Positions 18,236 through 26,377 of a DNA stretch of 64,000 nucleotides are shown piece by piece. Location of the stretch: positions 62,001 through 126,000 of the forward strand of contig DJMA01000029.1 of the NCBI GenBank assembly GCA_002436415.1, given 5' to 3'. The position numbers and the translations under genes are program-made. The notes under the pieces were generated by a model. That model saw only the letters and a list, made by a program, of their open reading frames with translations. It searched no databases and was not told where the DNA came from. This DNA comes from Bdellovibrionaceae bacterium UBA6502. Its GTDB lineage: Bacteria; Bdellovibrionota; Bdellovibrionia; Bdellovibrionales; UBA840. The stretch's first letter is position 1. Each line of letters starts with the position of its first letter.

Positions 18236-19888
18236 TTGAATTTTGATTATGACGTAATTGTAGTTGGTTCAGGATTTGGCGGTTCTGTGATGTCTTGTAG
18301 GTTAACAGAGCAAGGCCATAAGGTTTGCCTTCTTGAAAGAGGCCAAGAATACCCCATGCACAGTTTTCCTAGAAGACTTCACGATGTGAAAAACAAAATG
18401 TTTTGGGACCCAAAAGACAATAAATTTGGCTATATGGAAATCAGAAATACACCAGATAGTGATTTAATGTCAGTCACTGCCTCAGGACTTGGTGGAGGCA
18501 GCTTGATTTATGCGAATGTTTTATTGCCGATGCCAGCAGAGTATTTTGAGTGGTGGCCAAAGCCATATACTAGAGAACTCCTTGATCCTTTTTATGCAAA
18601 AGTAATTGATACTATGGAAGCTTCTCCCTACCCGATGAATCGACCTTACTACTCCGATACAACTAAAACAAAAAACTATCGAAATCTCGTTAATCAGCTA
18701 CCAAAAGACTCGTTCACTCTAAAAGGGCCCGAGCTTTTAGAGCCAGATCTAGCCATTCGCTTTGAAGGGGATTTTCCTGGGCAGCAGATGAAAAACAAAC
18801 ATGGCGCCATTCAAAGTAGCTGTAATAAATGTGGTGAGTGTGATGTTGGGTGTAATATCCATGCTAAAAACACTTTGGATTTAAATTATATTTTTAGAGC
18901 CAAAAACTGGAAAGAAAACCCCTTAGAAATAAGAACCAGAGCAGAAGTCTTTGATATTGATGTTTTAGACGAGGGGTACAGAATTCACTACAGAAACCCC
19001 GAGGACAAAAACGAGACTCATATCATCTCTGCTAAAAAAGTGGTTTTAAGTATGGGGGCAGTACATTCTCCGGCAATGTTACTAAAGTGGAAAAAATACG
19101 GCAAACTACCAAACATCAGTGATCGAATTGGAGAAAAATGGTGTGGCAATGGAGATCTTCTTGGGTTTGCCATAGATTGCGATCGAGATATGGAACCAAC
19201 CAATGGCCCGGTGATTACAAGCGCTTTAAAATATCAATTTGAAAGCTATCCTGATAAATACCCAAGTGCTCTTTACTTAGAGGACGCAGGTGTTCCCATT
19301 GGAGTGGCTTGGTATTTAGCTGGAAAAATGCCATCTCCTGATAGCGCTTTAGAAACGATAAAAGTCACAGCAAGTTTTCTAAAAAACTATGTGATCAAAG
19401 CCCTAGGAATTAAAGATGAAAACGAAGAAATCAATCTTGGTGATGACTTCGCAAAAATGCTCGATAAAGACACGGACTTTCAAAAGATCTTAATTTTATT
19501 AGGAATGGGTAAAGATAGAAATTCTGGAAAAATAAAACTCAGAGAATCTGATGACGAAATTTTAATCGAATGGGACATTGAACCTAGTAGAATTCATTTT
19601 GATAGAACTAGAAAGCAAATGGGACATGTCGCGAAAGCTCTAGGCGGTACCTTTATAAATAATCCATTAACTCATTTGGATAAAATTATCGCGGTACACC
19701 CACTTGGTGGTTGCACAATGGGTACGAGTCCTGAAGATTCAGTGGTAAATACCAAAGGCGAGGTTTTTGGATATGATGGTCTTTATGTTGTTGATGGTAG
19801 TATACTGCCAACATCGGTGGGACCAAATCCAAGTTTAAGCATAGCAGCAGTGGCAGAGTACATTGCGCAGGAATGGAAGAATGATTAA
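18236..19888 (+). CDS. GMC-family FAD oxidoreductase (cholesterol-oxidase-like)
   Basis: 550 residues. FAD-binding GSGFGGSV at residues ~10-18, ERGQEYP, and the C-terminal GMC signature HPLGGCTMG plus VVDGSILPTSVGPNPSLSI are intact. A Cys cluster CNKCGECDVGC at ~200 resembles an iron-sulphur or zinc site found in the cholesterol-oxidase-like GMC subgroup. It should oxidise an alcohol (sterol-like or other hydrophobic) with FAD. Start is TTG at 18236 behind AGGAGGAG. Its last 8 nt overlap the histidine kinase start, so the kinase is part of the operon. Confidence 0.85.
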   Translation: MNFDYDVIVVGSGFGGSVMSCRLTEQGHKVCLLERGQEYPMHSFPRRLHDVKNKMFWDPKDNKFGYMEIRNTPDSDLMSVTASGLGGGSLIYANVLLPMPAEYFEWWPKPYTRELLDPFYAKVIDTMEASPYPMNRPYYSDTTKTKNYRNLVNQLPKDSFTLKGPELLEPDLAIRFEGDFPGQQMKNKHGAIQSSCNKCGECDVGCNIHAKNTLDLNYIFRAKNWKENPLEIRTRAEVFDIDVLDEGYRIHYRNPEDKNETHIISAKKVVLSMGAVHSPAMLLKWKKYGKLPNISDRIGEKWCGNGDLLGFAIDCDRDMEPTNGPVITSALKYQFESYPDKYPSALYLEDAGVPIGVAWYLAGKMPSPDSALETIKVTASFLKNYVIKALGIKDENEEINLGDDFAKMLDKDTDFQKILILLGMGKDRNSGKIKLRESDDEILIEWDIEPSRIHFDRTRKQMGHVAKALGGTFINNPLTHLDKIIAVHPLGGCTMGTSPEDSVVNTKGEVFGYDGLYVVDGSILPTSVGPNPSLSIAAVAEYIAQEWKND

Positions 19889-21116
19889 CGAAAGCAAATC
19901 GACCATAGACAAAATCAGAGGCTGGTTGGTATGGATCGCTGTTGGAATGTGCACCTACTATAGCATTAATGATTTTGTCTCTCGAAAAGGCTTTGAAAAC
20001 ATTTGGACCCTCGCACCGATCTGCTTGATTTTGTATTTTTCAGCTTACTGTTATTTAAAAGAAAAGAAAAACCTCTCTACCTGGTCTTTCTTGTTTGGCA
20101 CACAAGCTTTTATGACCTATCTAATCATGATTAGCGGTGGCCTTAAAGCTCCTGGTGTATTTTGGTTTGCGAGCTTACCAATTTTATGGGCTGCTCTCCT
20201 TGGGGTCAGGGGGATGATCGTTGGCTACTCGTCGATTTTAATTATTTATGTGTCCTTTTATATAATGGGTGACTCCATTGTGTTACCTAAATATATGCCA
20301 GAAGGATCCGAGCAACTTTTTACTGCCAGACTTGAAAATTTAATTGTCTTCAGTACCTTTGTTTTTCTATTCATGTTCGGCTACACGAGAATTTTGAAAA
20401 AGGCTCAAGTAGAAGTCGAACAAAAAAACGTGCAAGTAGAAACACTTTTAAGAATCTTATTGCATGACATTTCAAACTCCTTACAGCTTGCGCAATTTCA
20501 ACAAGACCTAATGAAGACCAAACAAACTTACGAAGACGCTCGAATGGACAAAGCAATCAAGCACACCTATAAAATTAACCAAATCATAAATGATGTGAGA
20601 GAACTTTTTGCTCTCTCGCAAGGAAAGCTAAATATAAACATCGGCAAAGCCTGCATCAAAGAATCTACCAACTCGGCTTTAGAATATTTAAATGATAAAA
20701 TACAGTCTAAAAACATAAACATCCAGTTCACCGCTCCTAGCGAAGAGTGTTTTGCTGAAATCGACCCTAGCATTTACGAAAATCAAATCATCACAAACAT
20801 TCTGACCAATGCCATTAAATTTTCCCAAGATGGTGGGGAAATCAAGATCGATCTTTACCAAGAAGACCACTTATGGAATCTTATAGTGACTGACAATGGA
20901 ATTGGTATTCCTGAAGACATTCTTAAAAACCTTTTTGCCACTGATGTACCTACCTCTCGGCCTGGAACCAATGGGGAAAAAGGAACAGGATTTGGAATGC
21001 CAATCGTTGAGCAATTGGTAACTAAGTTTTCTGGAAACATTGAGGTCTTTAGCCCACCAAAGTCACACTTTTCACAAGGCACACAGGTTCATTTAAAATT
21101 TAAACACATTAGTTAA
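19881..21116 (+). CDS. Membrane histidine kinase
   Basis: 411 residues from the ATG at 19881 (GGAAG 7 nt upstream). About six hydrophobic segments fill residues 15-170, then a coiled linker, a HisKA-like box LLHDISNSL, N-box ILTNAIKFS, G1 DNGIGIPE and G2 GEKGTGFGMP. It has no receiver and no adjacent response regulator, so the partner is elsewhere. Translationally coupled to the GMC gene. Its 3' end overlaps the convergent deiminase-like gene by 8 nt. Confidence 0.85.
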   Translation: MINESKSTIDKIRGWLVWIAVGMCTYYSINDFVSRKGFENIWTLAPICLILYFSAYCYLKEKKNLSTWSFLFGTQAFMTYLIMISGGLKAPGVFWFASLPILWAALLGVRGMIVGYSSILIIYVSFYIMGDSIVLPKYMPEGSEQLFTARLENLIVFSTFVFLFMFGYTRILKKAQVEVEQKNVQVETLLRILLHDISNSLQLAQFQQDLMKTKQTYEDARMDKAIKHTYKINQIINDVRELFALSQGKLNINIGKACIKESTNSALEYLNDKIQSKNINIQFTAPSEECFAEIDPSIYENQIITNILTNAIKFSQDGGEIKIDLYQEDHLWNLIVTDNGIGIPEDILKNLFATDVPTSRPGTNGEKGTGFGMPIVEQLVTKFSGNIEVFSPPKSHFSQGTQVHLKFKHIS

Positions 21117-22239
21117 ATTTCAGAGGCGAGGGAACTCCTAAGCAATCGATGCCTGCTCCCCCCAGATAGTAGCGTCCTACGTAATGTATATTCGATTCTT
21201 CAAAACCGAATGCACTTAAAGCATTTGAAAACTGCGACTCTAAAATCTTAGAAGCCTCGGCCCTGTTGGTAATATAAAAGGACTTACCATAGGGATCTAC
21301 ACCAGAAACACCATTGAAAAAGTTGATGTTCTTTGCCACTCTTGCGTAGCCACTTATTCTTTCAATGTTTCGAAACTCTCCGTACAACCTATGGATTTCA
21401 AAATGCTCTGACAAAAACTCTACAGCGATCGGCAAAGAAAAATTGTAAAAATGATCTCGCTTTGTCCTGTAGTATTCTAAAAATGATAATAAGCTTTGGT
21501 CTTTAGTTTCCGTATATAAGGATTCAAGAAAATCTTGTTTTTCATCCTCATCTCTATCGATCAACAAAACTCCACCTGGCAGAGCTTTTATATATAGATC
21601 TAAATGTCGTCCAGATACTTTTGAGGGCAAGACGAATAGATTCTTGGCAAATAGTTTTAAATCTTTTGCGACGATTTCTTTTGCTTCCTGAAAGCTTATT
21701 TCTCTTTGCAGTTGCGACTCAATAAAATATTTCACCGATTGAAAACGATCATGAGTAACTATCACGTAGTCTTCCGAGTTTTTAAATTTGCCAGATATCA
21801 ATCCCCCACCTTCAAAAAGGCTATATTTTAAGGGAATGGAATTTACAAATTTAAACGGCATATCCTTAGCCCTAAACATTTTGAGATCAAAATAGCCAGG
21901 TCCCTCATAACTAAAAACCCCACCAGTAAGTCCACCGTAGAAGCTCTCGCCATGGCCTGGGTCTTTTAAAACAAGATGGTTCCCTCTTTGATCAAAGAAT
22001 AATATATCTTGTAGCCAATCAAATTTCTTATCGACACCAACTACTTTGACAGCATGTTTTGCAAAAGCCCGTTTCACAGCTTCAAATGAGTCAGGCTCAG
22101 AATAACTTTTTTCAACTTCATATTTAGAATAGAACCAAGAATTGATTCTTTGACTTCCATCTTCAGGAAACAACGGCGCTTGTACTGAAGCCAAGCTAGG
22201 CAACGACCAAGCCATTAAAACACACACCCAAATTTTCAT
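21109..22239 (-). CDS. Exported agmatine/peptidyl-arginine-deiminase-fold protein
   Basis: 376 residues from the ATG at 22239 (AAGG upstream; the GTG at 22245 is an alternative). A signal peptide ends near SLASVQA. The order of motifs matches the guanidino-modifying superfamily: an acidic WLQDILFFDQRG block, EGGGLISG at ~141, GRHLDLYIKALP with the catalytic-type His at ~208, and GGAGIDCLGVPSP with Cys at 366, eleven residues from the C-terminus, where agmatine deiminase has GGGNIHC. The total length also fits. Substrate unknown; modification of arginine in proteins or free guanidines outside the cytoplasm is inferred. Confidence 0.6.
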   Translation of the reverse strand: MKIWVCVLMAWSLPSLASVQAPLFPEDGSQRINSWFYSKYEVEKSYSEPDSFEAVKRAFAKHAVKVVGVDKKFDWLQDILFFDQRGNHLVLKDPGHGESFYGGLTGGVFSYEGPGYFDLKMFRAKDMPFKFVNSIPLKYSLFEGGGLISGKFKNSEDYVIVTHDRFQSVKYFIESQLQREISFQEAKEIVAKDLKLFAKNLFVLPSKVSGRHLDLYIKALPGGVLLIDRDEDEKQDFLESLYTETKDQSLLSFLEYYRTKRDHFYNFSLPIAVEFLSEHFEIHRLYGEFRNIERISGYARVAKNINFFNGVSGVDPYGKSFYITNRAEASKILESQFSNALSAFGFEESNIHYVGRYYLGGAGIDCLGVPSPLKFN

Positions 22240-22344
22240 ACACACCCTTGAAATTCACTTTAAAAAACTTCAATAGCTGTCTTATAACATGGGAAGCCAT
22301 CAAATCCGGATTTTTTTAAATCTTTTCTAGGGCTCAATACAGAG

Positions 22345-22373
22345 AAAAAAAGGGGCCAGATCACTCTAGCCCC
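22345..22373 (-). terminator. Intrinsic terminator of the G-loop RNA
   Basis: Minus strand GGGGCTAGA/TCTGGCCCC, 9 bp including one G-U pair, GUGA tetraloop, then seven U. Very strong by eye; it lies ~105 nt upstream of the deiminase-like gene. Confidence 0.85.
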
Positions 22374-22390
22374 TCCCACAGAAGTTTCTC

Positions 22391-22508
22391 ATCCCCCCAG
22401 ATATCAAAACTTCCTACAGATTAAAATTCTTCTCGGCTCAAATCCCCCCAGATTTTAATAGAGCCGAAAATATATCCCCCTCATTTGCCTTTACTGATCC
22501 CCCCAGAT
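22391..22508. repeat. Three 12-bp repeats ATCCCCCCAGAT
   Basis: Identical plus-strand copies at 22391-22402, 22442-22453 and 22497-22508, and a divergent one (ATCCCCCTCAT) at 22474-22484. Spacing of 51-55 bp matches the size of one hairpin each. Confidence 0.9.
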
Positions 22509-22614
22509 CTGTGCTGTAAAGACATAGGATTTATAACCCAAAACAACAGGATTAAAAAATTCAATAAATTAACAAATGTTATAGTTTTAAGGTATGGAAA
22601 TTTTACACTTTTAT

Positions 22615-24324
22615 TCATTCATCAATTTGACTGACAAATGAGTCTTGAATCTCAATCAGCTCAAAGCTTTCAATTTTATAAGCGTGTTTTAGAAAATACT
22701 CTGAGGTCATCAAGTATTTACCGTTCCATTGCTCGCTTGAACCATGAGATCCTTGTAAAACCAGGTGGGTAATTTTGTTTCCTTGCTGCGGATCACGAAG
22801 TACCGCCAAAACCATATCGCCATGACCACCACCTGGAAAATAAGGCTCCCCAGTGATTGGATCTTTTCCTTTAGGGTGCTTTGGGTTTTCTCTATCCAGC
22901 ACTCTAAACTCCGCCCCCTGTTCATTGGGTTTAAAAACATTGGCGAAATTGTAGGTAAATGAAATTCCAAGCATGCTACCTTCCGCCAAGGATTTTTCAA
23001 TTTCTAGCAAGTAGCCTTGTATCGATTTTGATTTTTCAATTAGTCGGATTGCTTTGGATCTATAAGTACTTGTCTTACTAACTCGTAGAACTTTTTCACC
23101 AACTAAATCGATCAACTCTGACTGTTGCTGTAATCTGTTGTTCCAATAGTGTTGCGATTGCGTTTTAAACTTCATAAAAATACGCTGGTAATTTGCCCGA
23201 ATACGACTTGCATTATTTTCGTCTAAAGACTTTAAGTCTTGTAGAGAATTAAAAGAGTAATTGTAAACTTGAGCAAGCCAAGGATCTTCTAATAGTTCTT
23301 TTTTCTTTTTAAGATTCATTTTTTCGAATTCTTCGGCGATCCTAATCCATACTACAAGATCTTCAGGAATTGAAAGCTTTTGCGCTAAATCCTGTTGCTG
23401 AAATATTTTTTGTAACAAACTTTTAACATTTTTATTTACCCCTTTAAGCTGGGTTAGTTTGGGTTTTTTAGATGTTCCGATTGAGCTTTGATACTCAGCA
23501 AACAATCTTGAGTTTTCTAAAAAGAAGTTCGATTCTTCCCAAAGCCTCTGCCTTGCCAAATTGATACTTGAAACGAAGGAATTTACATTTGCATCGAATA
23601 CCGATTTTGTCGAAGCAATTAATTCTGAATTCATTTGCAATACTTGAGAGTCTTCAAATTTTACATCTTCTTGCGTTTTTCTTGGTACTGTTAATACATT
23701 TACTTCATAAACTTCTTCTGACAAATGCTCATGCGATGACTTTTTAAAAATATCTCCACTATTGCCCGAAGAAATATAATCATAGGAATCTTTAAACTCT
23801 TGCCAAAAAGAATGACTCGACGAATTCAACAGCTTTTGATTCCAGCGAAGCAAATACTCAATGCTGTTACTAAGTCTCGCACCGGTATTGCCTTGCTGCA
23901 AATTTTTAAACCGGGTCTCTAATTTTTGGGAAAAGATCTTACTTAAAAAATCTATACGATCAATTGATATTTGCCCTGCTTGAACTTGTTCTACTAATTT
24001 CTCAACTCCATTGTAAGCTGATTCTGCATAACAAGTACCACACTCTTGCCTGGTCGAGATTCGCTTTTCTAACTCACTCTTAGCAACACTAAGCTCGTAC
24101 TTTCGCCCCGTATCTTTTTCGATCACATAATTGCTATCTAAAAAATCAAAGCTAAACTCATCGCTAGTTTTTTGTGGCTTCATTAATGAAAACTTACAAG
24201 CTTGCCCAAATTTCGTTGAGGCAGAAAAAGATTCGAGGGAAACCAACAAAAACAAGAGGGTCAAACTGACTAATGCCACTCTTTGTAGATTAAGATTGAT
24301 TTGTCCCTGCGTCTGATGCCGCAT
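22615..24324 (-). CDS. Secreted papain-like (C1-type) cysteine peptidase-like protein, copy 1
   Basis: 569 residues from the ATG at 24324 (GAGAGG 5 nt upstream; an ATG at 24363 is less supported). Signal peptide ends near SFSAS. TRQECGTCYAES resembles papain Q-x-x-C-G-S-C-W-A with the nucleophile as the second Cys. The His block is GGHGDMVLAVLRD, and THLVLQGSHGSSEQWNGKYLM takes the place of the papain KNSWG-x-x-WG-x-x-GY strand, with Asn not conserved. About 330 helical residues separate Cys and His, far more than in papain. Paralogue of the next gene; activity uncertain. Confidence 0.65.
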   Translation of the reverse strand: MRHQTQGQINLNLQRVALVSLTLLFLLVSLESFSASTKFGQACKFSLMKPQKTSDEFSFDFLDSNYVIEKDTGRKYELSVAKSELEKRISTRQECGTCYAESAYNGVEKLVEQVQAGQISIDRIDFLSKIFSQKLETRFKNLQQGNTGARLSNSIEYLLRWNQKLLNSSSHSFWQEFKDSYDYISSGNSGDIFKKSSHEHLSEEVYEVNVLTVPRKTQEDVKFEDSQVLQMNSELIASTKSVFDANVNSFVSSINLARQRLWEESNFFLENSRLFAEYQSSIGTSKKPKLTQLKGVNKNVKSLLQKIFQQQDLAQKLSIPEDLVVWIRIAEEFEKMNLKKKKELLEDPWLAQVYNYSFNSLQDLKSLDENNASRIRANYQRIFMKFKTQSQHYWNNRLQQQSELIDLVGEKVLRVSKTSTYRSKAIRLIEKSKSIQGYLLEIEKSLAEGSMLGISFTYNFANVFKPNEQGAEFRVLDRENPKHPKGKDPITGEPYFPGGGHGDMVLAVLRDPQQGNKITHLVLQGSHGSSEQWNGKYLMTSEYFLKHAYKIESFELIEIQDSFVSQIDE

Positions 24325-24481
24325 TTTGCCTCTCAATGCCAATAAAATATACGCCGCTTTCATCTGAAACCAGCTTCATTTTGTTTTCATTTTTCTAATC
24401 ATTAATAAAGCAAGTAAGGTGCCGAAAGCACTAGAGAAATATGCTTTTATGAAATTGCTAGCAGTTTTTGAGCTAGTTTCA

Positions 24482-26140
24482 TTACCAGTTAATACTACGA
24501 AGCTTTTGCCATGCTTTTTTGGCTAGCTCATTAAGAGTTTTATCCTTTTTCTTTAAGTCTACTTTCGACACAGTAACCAAATCATGGGAACCATAATTTT
24601 GATTGAAGTAATCAATATCTACTAAATACTTTCCCGACCAAGATGCATTAAATCCATGATTGCCTCTAAGAACCAGGTATTTAATTTCATGGCTATTGGT
24701 GTCTCGTAATACATGAAGAACCTCCTCCATATGATTTCCCCCTAAAACAAATTGATCGTAATGGGATTGAGGGACATTCGGATTTTTCGTAACTTTTAAA
24801 TTTTTAAATCCAGCATGAACCGCTGGAGGATGTAGGTTTTGCTCTAAGTAATTAAAAGAAAGCATCACAGTTTTATTATTCAACAAGGCGTCTTCTATCT
24901 GTAAAATATTTTGGTCTTTTAAAAGCCTTGACGCCGCAACGCTCGCCTCTAGCTCTACCTCTATACTTACTTGCAATGGAAGTAGATGCACCGACTCCCC
25001 TTGCCTCTTAGTCTTCCAATGTTCAAGCATTTTTTCTTGGTAGCTCTCTGCTAATTCTTTTAAGTTCCTACGAAATCGAGGGATTAAACGCTTGGCGCTT
25101 GCCTTTTGAAAGTCATTAAAAAAGCTTTGCAACTGTGTGTGGTAGTGATTCATTTCTAAGATAGTTGGACTATCAAATTCAAAAACGTAATTATTAATTA
25201 ATTTTTGGCTGATACTTGGAAATATCTCTAAAAATGAGAACACAATTTTAGCTTGTTCTGCCTCACTGTAGTTCTCAAGTCTATTGATCAGTCGAAACCA
25301 ATCCTCTAAAACAGATCTTTCAATTGGTGAGAACAGCCTTTCTTTTTCCATTAAGAGTTTTTGTAAGGCTTCTATCTTCACCAGAGCTCTAGTGTTTATC
25401 TGCAAAGGTAGTTGGTAAGCCAATTTGCTATATTCACGATGAAAGACTAAAAGCTCTTCTTCTAGAAACTGCCTTTCACTTTCAACAACTTTAGAGGAAA
25501 ACTCATGCAAAACATTATCTTCAAATTCAACATCCGCTTTGTCCTTAGCTCGAACCAAATAGCTATTGTACCGAGCTTTCACATCCACCTTTAAGCGATC
25601 GCCCTTTTGATAAGGAAATAGCGAGTAACTTGTTCCACCATAGATGGAACTAAAATCTTGCAATTTTTTATCACCAGGCTTTTGGAATTTTTTTGCGAGG
25701 TAAACATTCAGATAGCTAGAAATGCCAATATGTCTTAGTTGCGCTTTCTCTGGATTTGGCTCGTGCAGATTTCCTTCGAAATTATCATAGCGGTTGCTTA
25801 AAGCTTCTAGAATAAAAGACAAGCGATCGATTGAGTATTGACCATTAGATTTGATACGAATGTTTTTTTCAACACTGGCAGCGAAGGCTTCTACATAACA
25901 AATGCCAAAACACTGCTTGGTACTAATGTCCTTGTCATAATCTTTTAGGTCCAGTTTTGAATAAAGTCTCTCACCAGTTACTTTGTCTTCAAAGACTTGT
26001 AGTTCGGGCTTTGCGCTCAAGTTGCAAGAAAGCTGAGCTTGAGAAACAGCAGCGTATAATTGCCCCTTAAAAACACACAAAATGAGTGCAGCCTTTGCTA
26101 GGCTTTTAATTTTTCCGTTTAAGCTCAAACTTAGCCTCAT
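24482..26140 (-). CDS. Secreted papain-like (C1-type) cysteine peptidase-like protein, copy 2
   Basis: 552 residues, signal peptide ending near LYAAVSQA. Same architecture as the downstream gene: STKQCFGICYVEAF (Cys81 as nucleophile), SIDRL..I.. helix, a long helical insert, GGNHMEEVLHVLRD (His) and YLVLRGNHGFNASWSGKYLV. The two align along their whole length, so they arose by tandem duplication. The usual Asn of the catalytic triad is not at the expected place in either. They are 157 nt apart and probably co-transcribed. A CCGGG/CCCGG inverted repeat lies in its leader at 26161-26182. Confidence 0.65.
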   Translation of the reverse strand: MRLSLSLNGKIKSLAKAALILCVFKGQLYAAVSQAQLSCNLSAKPELQVFEDKVTGERLYSKLDLKDYDKDISTKQCFGICYVEAFAASVEKNIRIKSNGQYSIDRLSFILEALSNRYDNFEGNLHEPNPEKAQLRHIGISSYLNVYLAKKFQKPGDKKLQDFSSIYGGTSYSLFPYQKGDRLKVDVKARYNSYLVRAKDKADVEFEDNVLHEFSSKVVESERQFLEEELLVFHREYSKLAYQLPLQINTRALVKIEALQKLLMEKERLFSPIERSVLEDWFRLINRLENYSEAEQAKIVFSFLEIFPSISQKLINNYVFEFDSPTILEMNHYHTQLQSFFNDFQKASAKRLIPRFRRNLKELAESYQEKMLEHWKTKRQGESVHLLPLQVSIEVELEASVAASRLLKDQNILQIEDALLNNKTVMLSFNYLEQNLHPPAVHAGFKNLKVTKNPNVPQSHYDQFVLGGNHMEEVLHVLRDTNSHEIKYLVLRGNHGFNASWSGKYLVDIDYFNQNYGSHDLVTVSKVDLKKKDKTLNELAKKAWQKLRSINW

Positions 26141-26343
26141 TTTTTAGTTACGAATAGCTTCCGGGACCTAATAAAAACCCGGACCAATTCAAATTATCTT
26201 AACCATTTTTAAGCATTATAAGTCTAGTTTGCTTATTTTATAAACACACAATCTGACTTTTTTGAGCCTTTCAAAAAAATATCTAATGCATCCCAAAACA
26301 AATGCTCCCTGACGCAGCAAGGTGTGCTAAATCACTGAATTTA

Positions 26344-26360
26344 AATGTAAAATTTACATT
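26344..26360. promoter_or_regulatory. Palindrome upstream of the subtilase gene, possible operator
   Basis: AATGTAAA-A-TTTACATT, a perfect 8+8 inverted repeat 17 nt before the ATG and just upstream of the G6-containing ribosome site. A dimeric regulator could bind; none identified. Confidence 0.4.
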
Positions 26361-26377
26361 CCAAACAGGGGGGATTA

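Larger units (their letters stand above)
22345..22523 (-). ncRNA. Candidate small RNA with repeated G6-loop hairpins
   Basis: The spacer between the papain-like and deiminase-like genes encodes, on the minus strand, three copies of AUCUGGGGGGAU (51 and 55 nt apart) and one variant AUGAGGGGGAU. Each sits at the tip of a hairpin: GAAGUUU/AAACUUC (22381-22413), UCGGCUC/GAGCCGA (22433-22467) with inner AAAUC/GAUUU, and GAUC/GAUC (22496-22509). The transcript ends at a perfect terminator (22345-22373). A TATAAA -10 lies at 22530-22535. The stem pairs and terminator are seen directly; existence as an RNA is inferred. It might instead be the leader of the deiminase gene, attenuated by the terminator. 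Confidence 0.6.
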
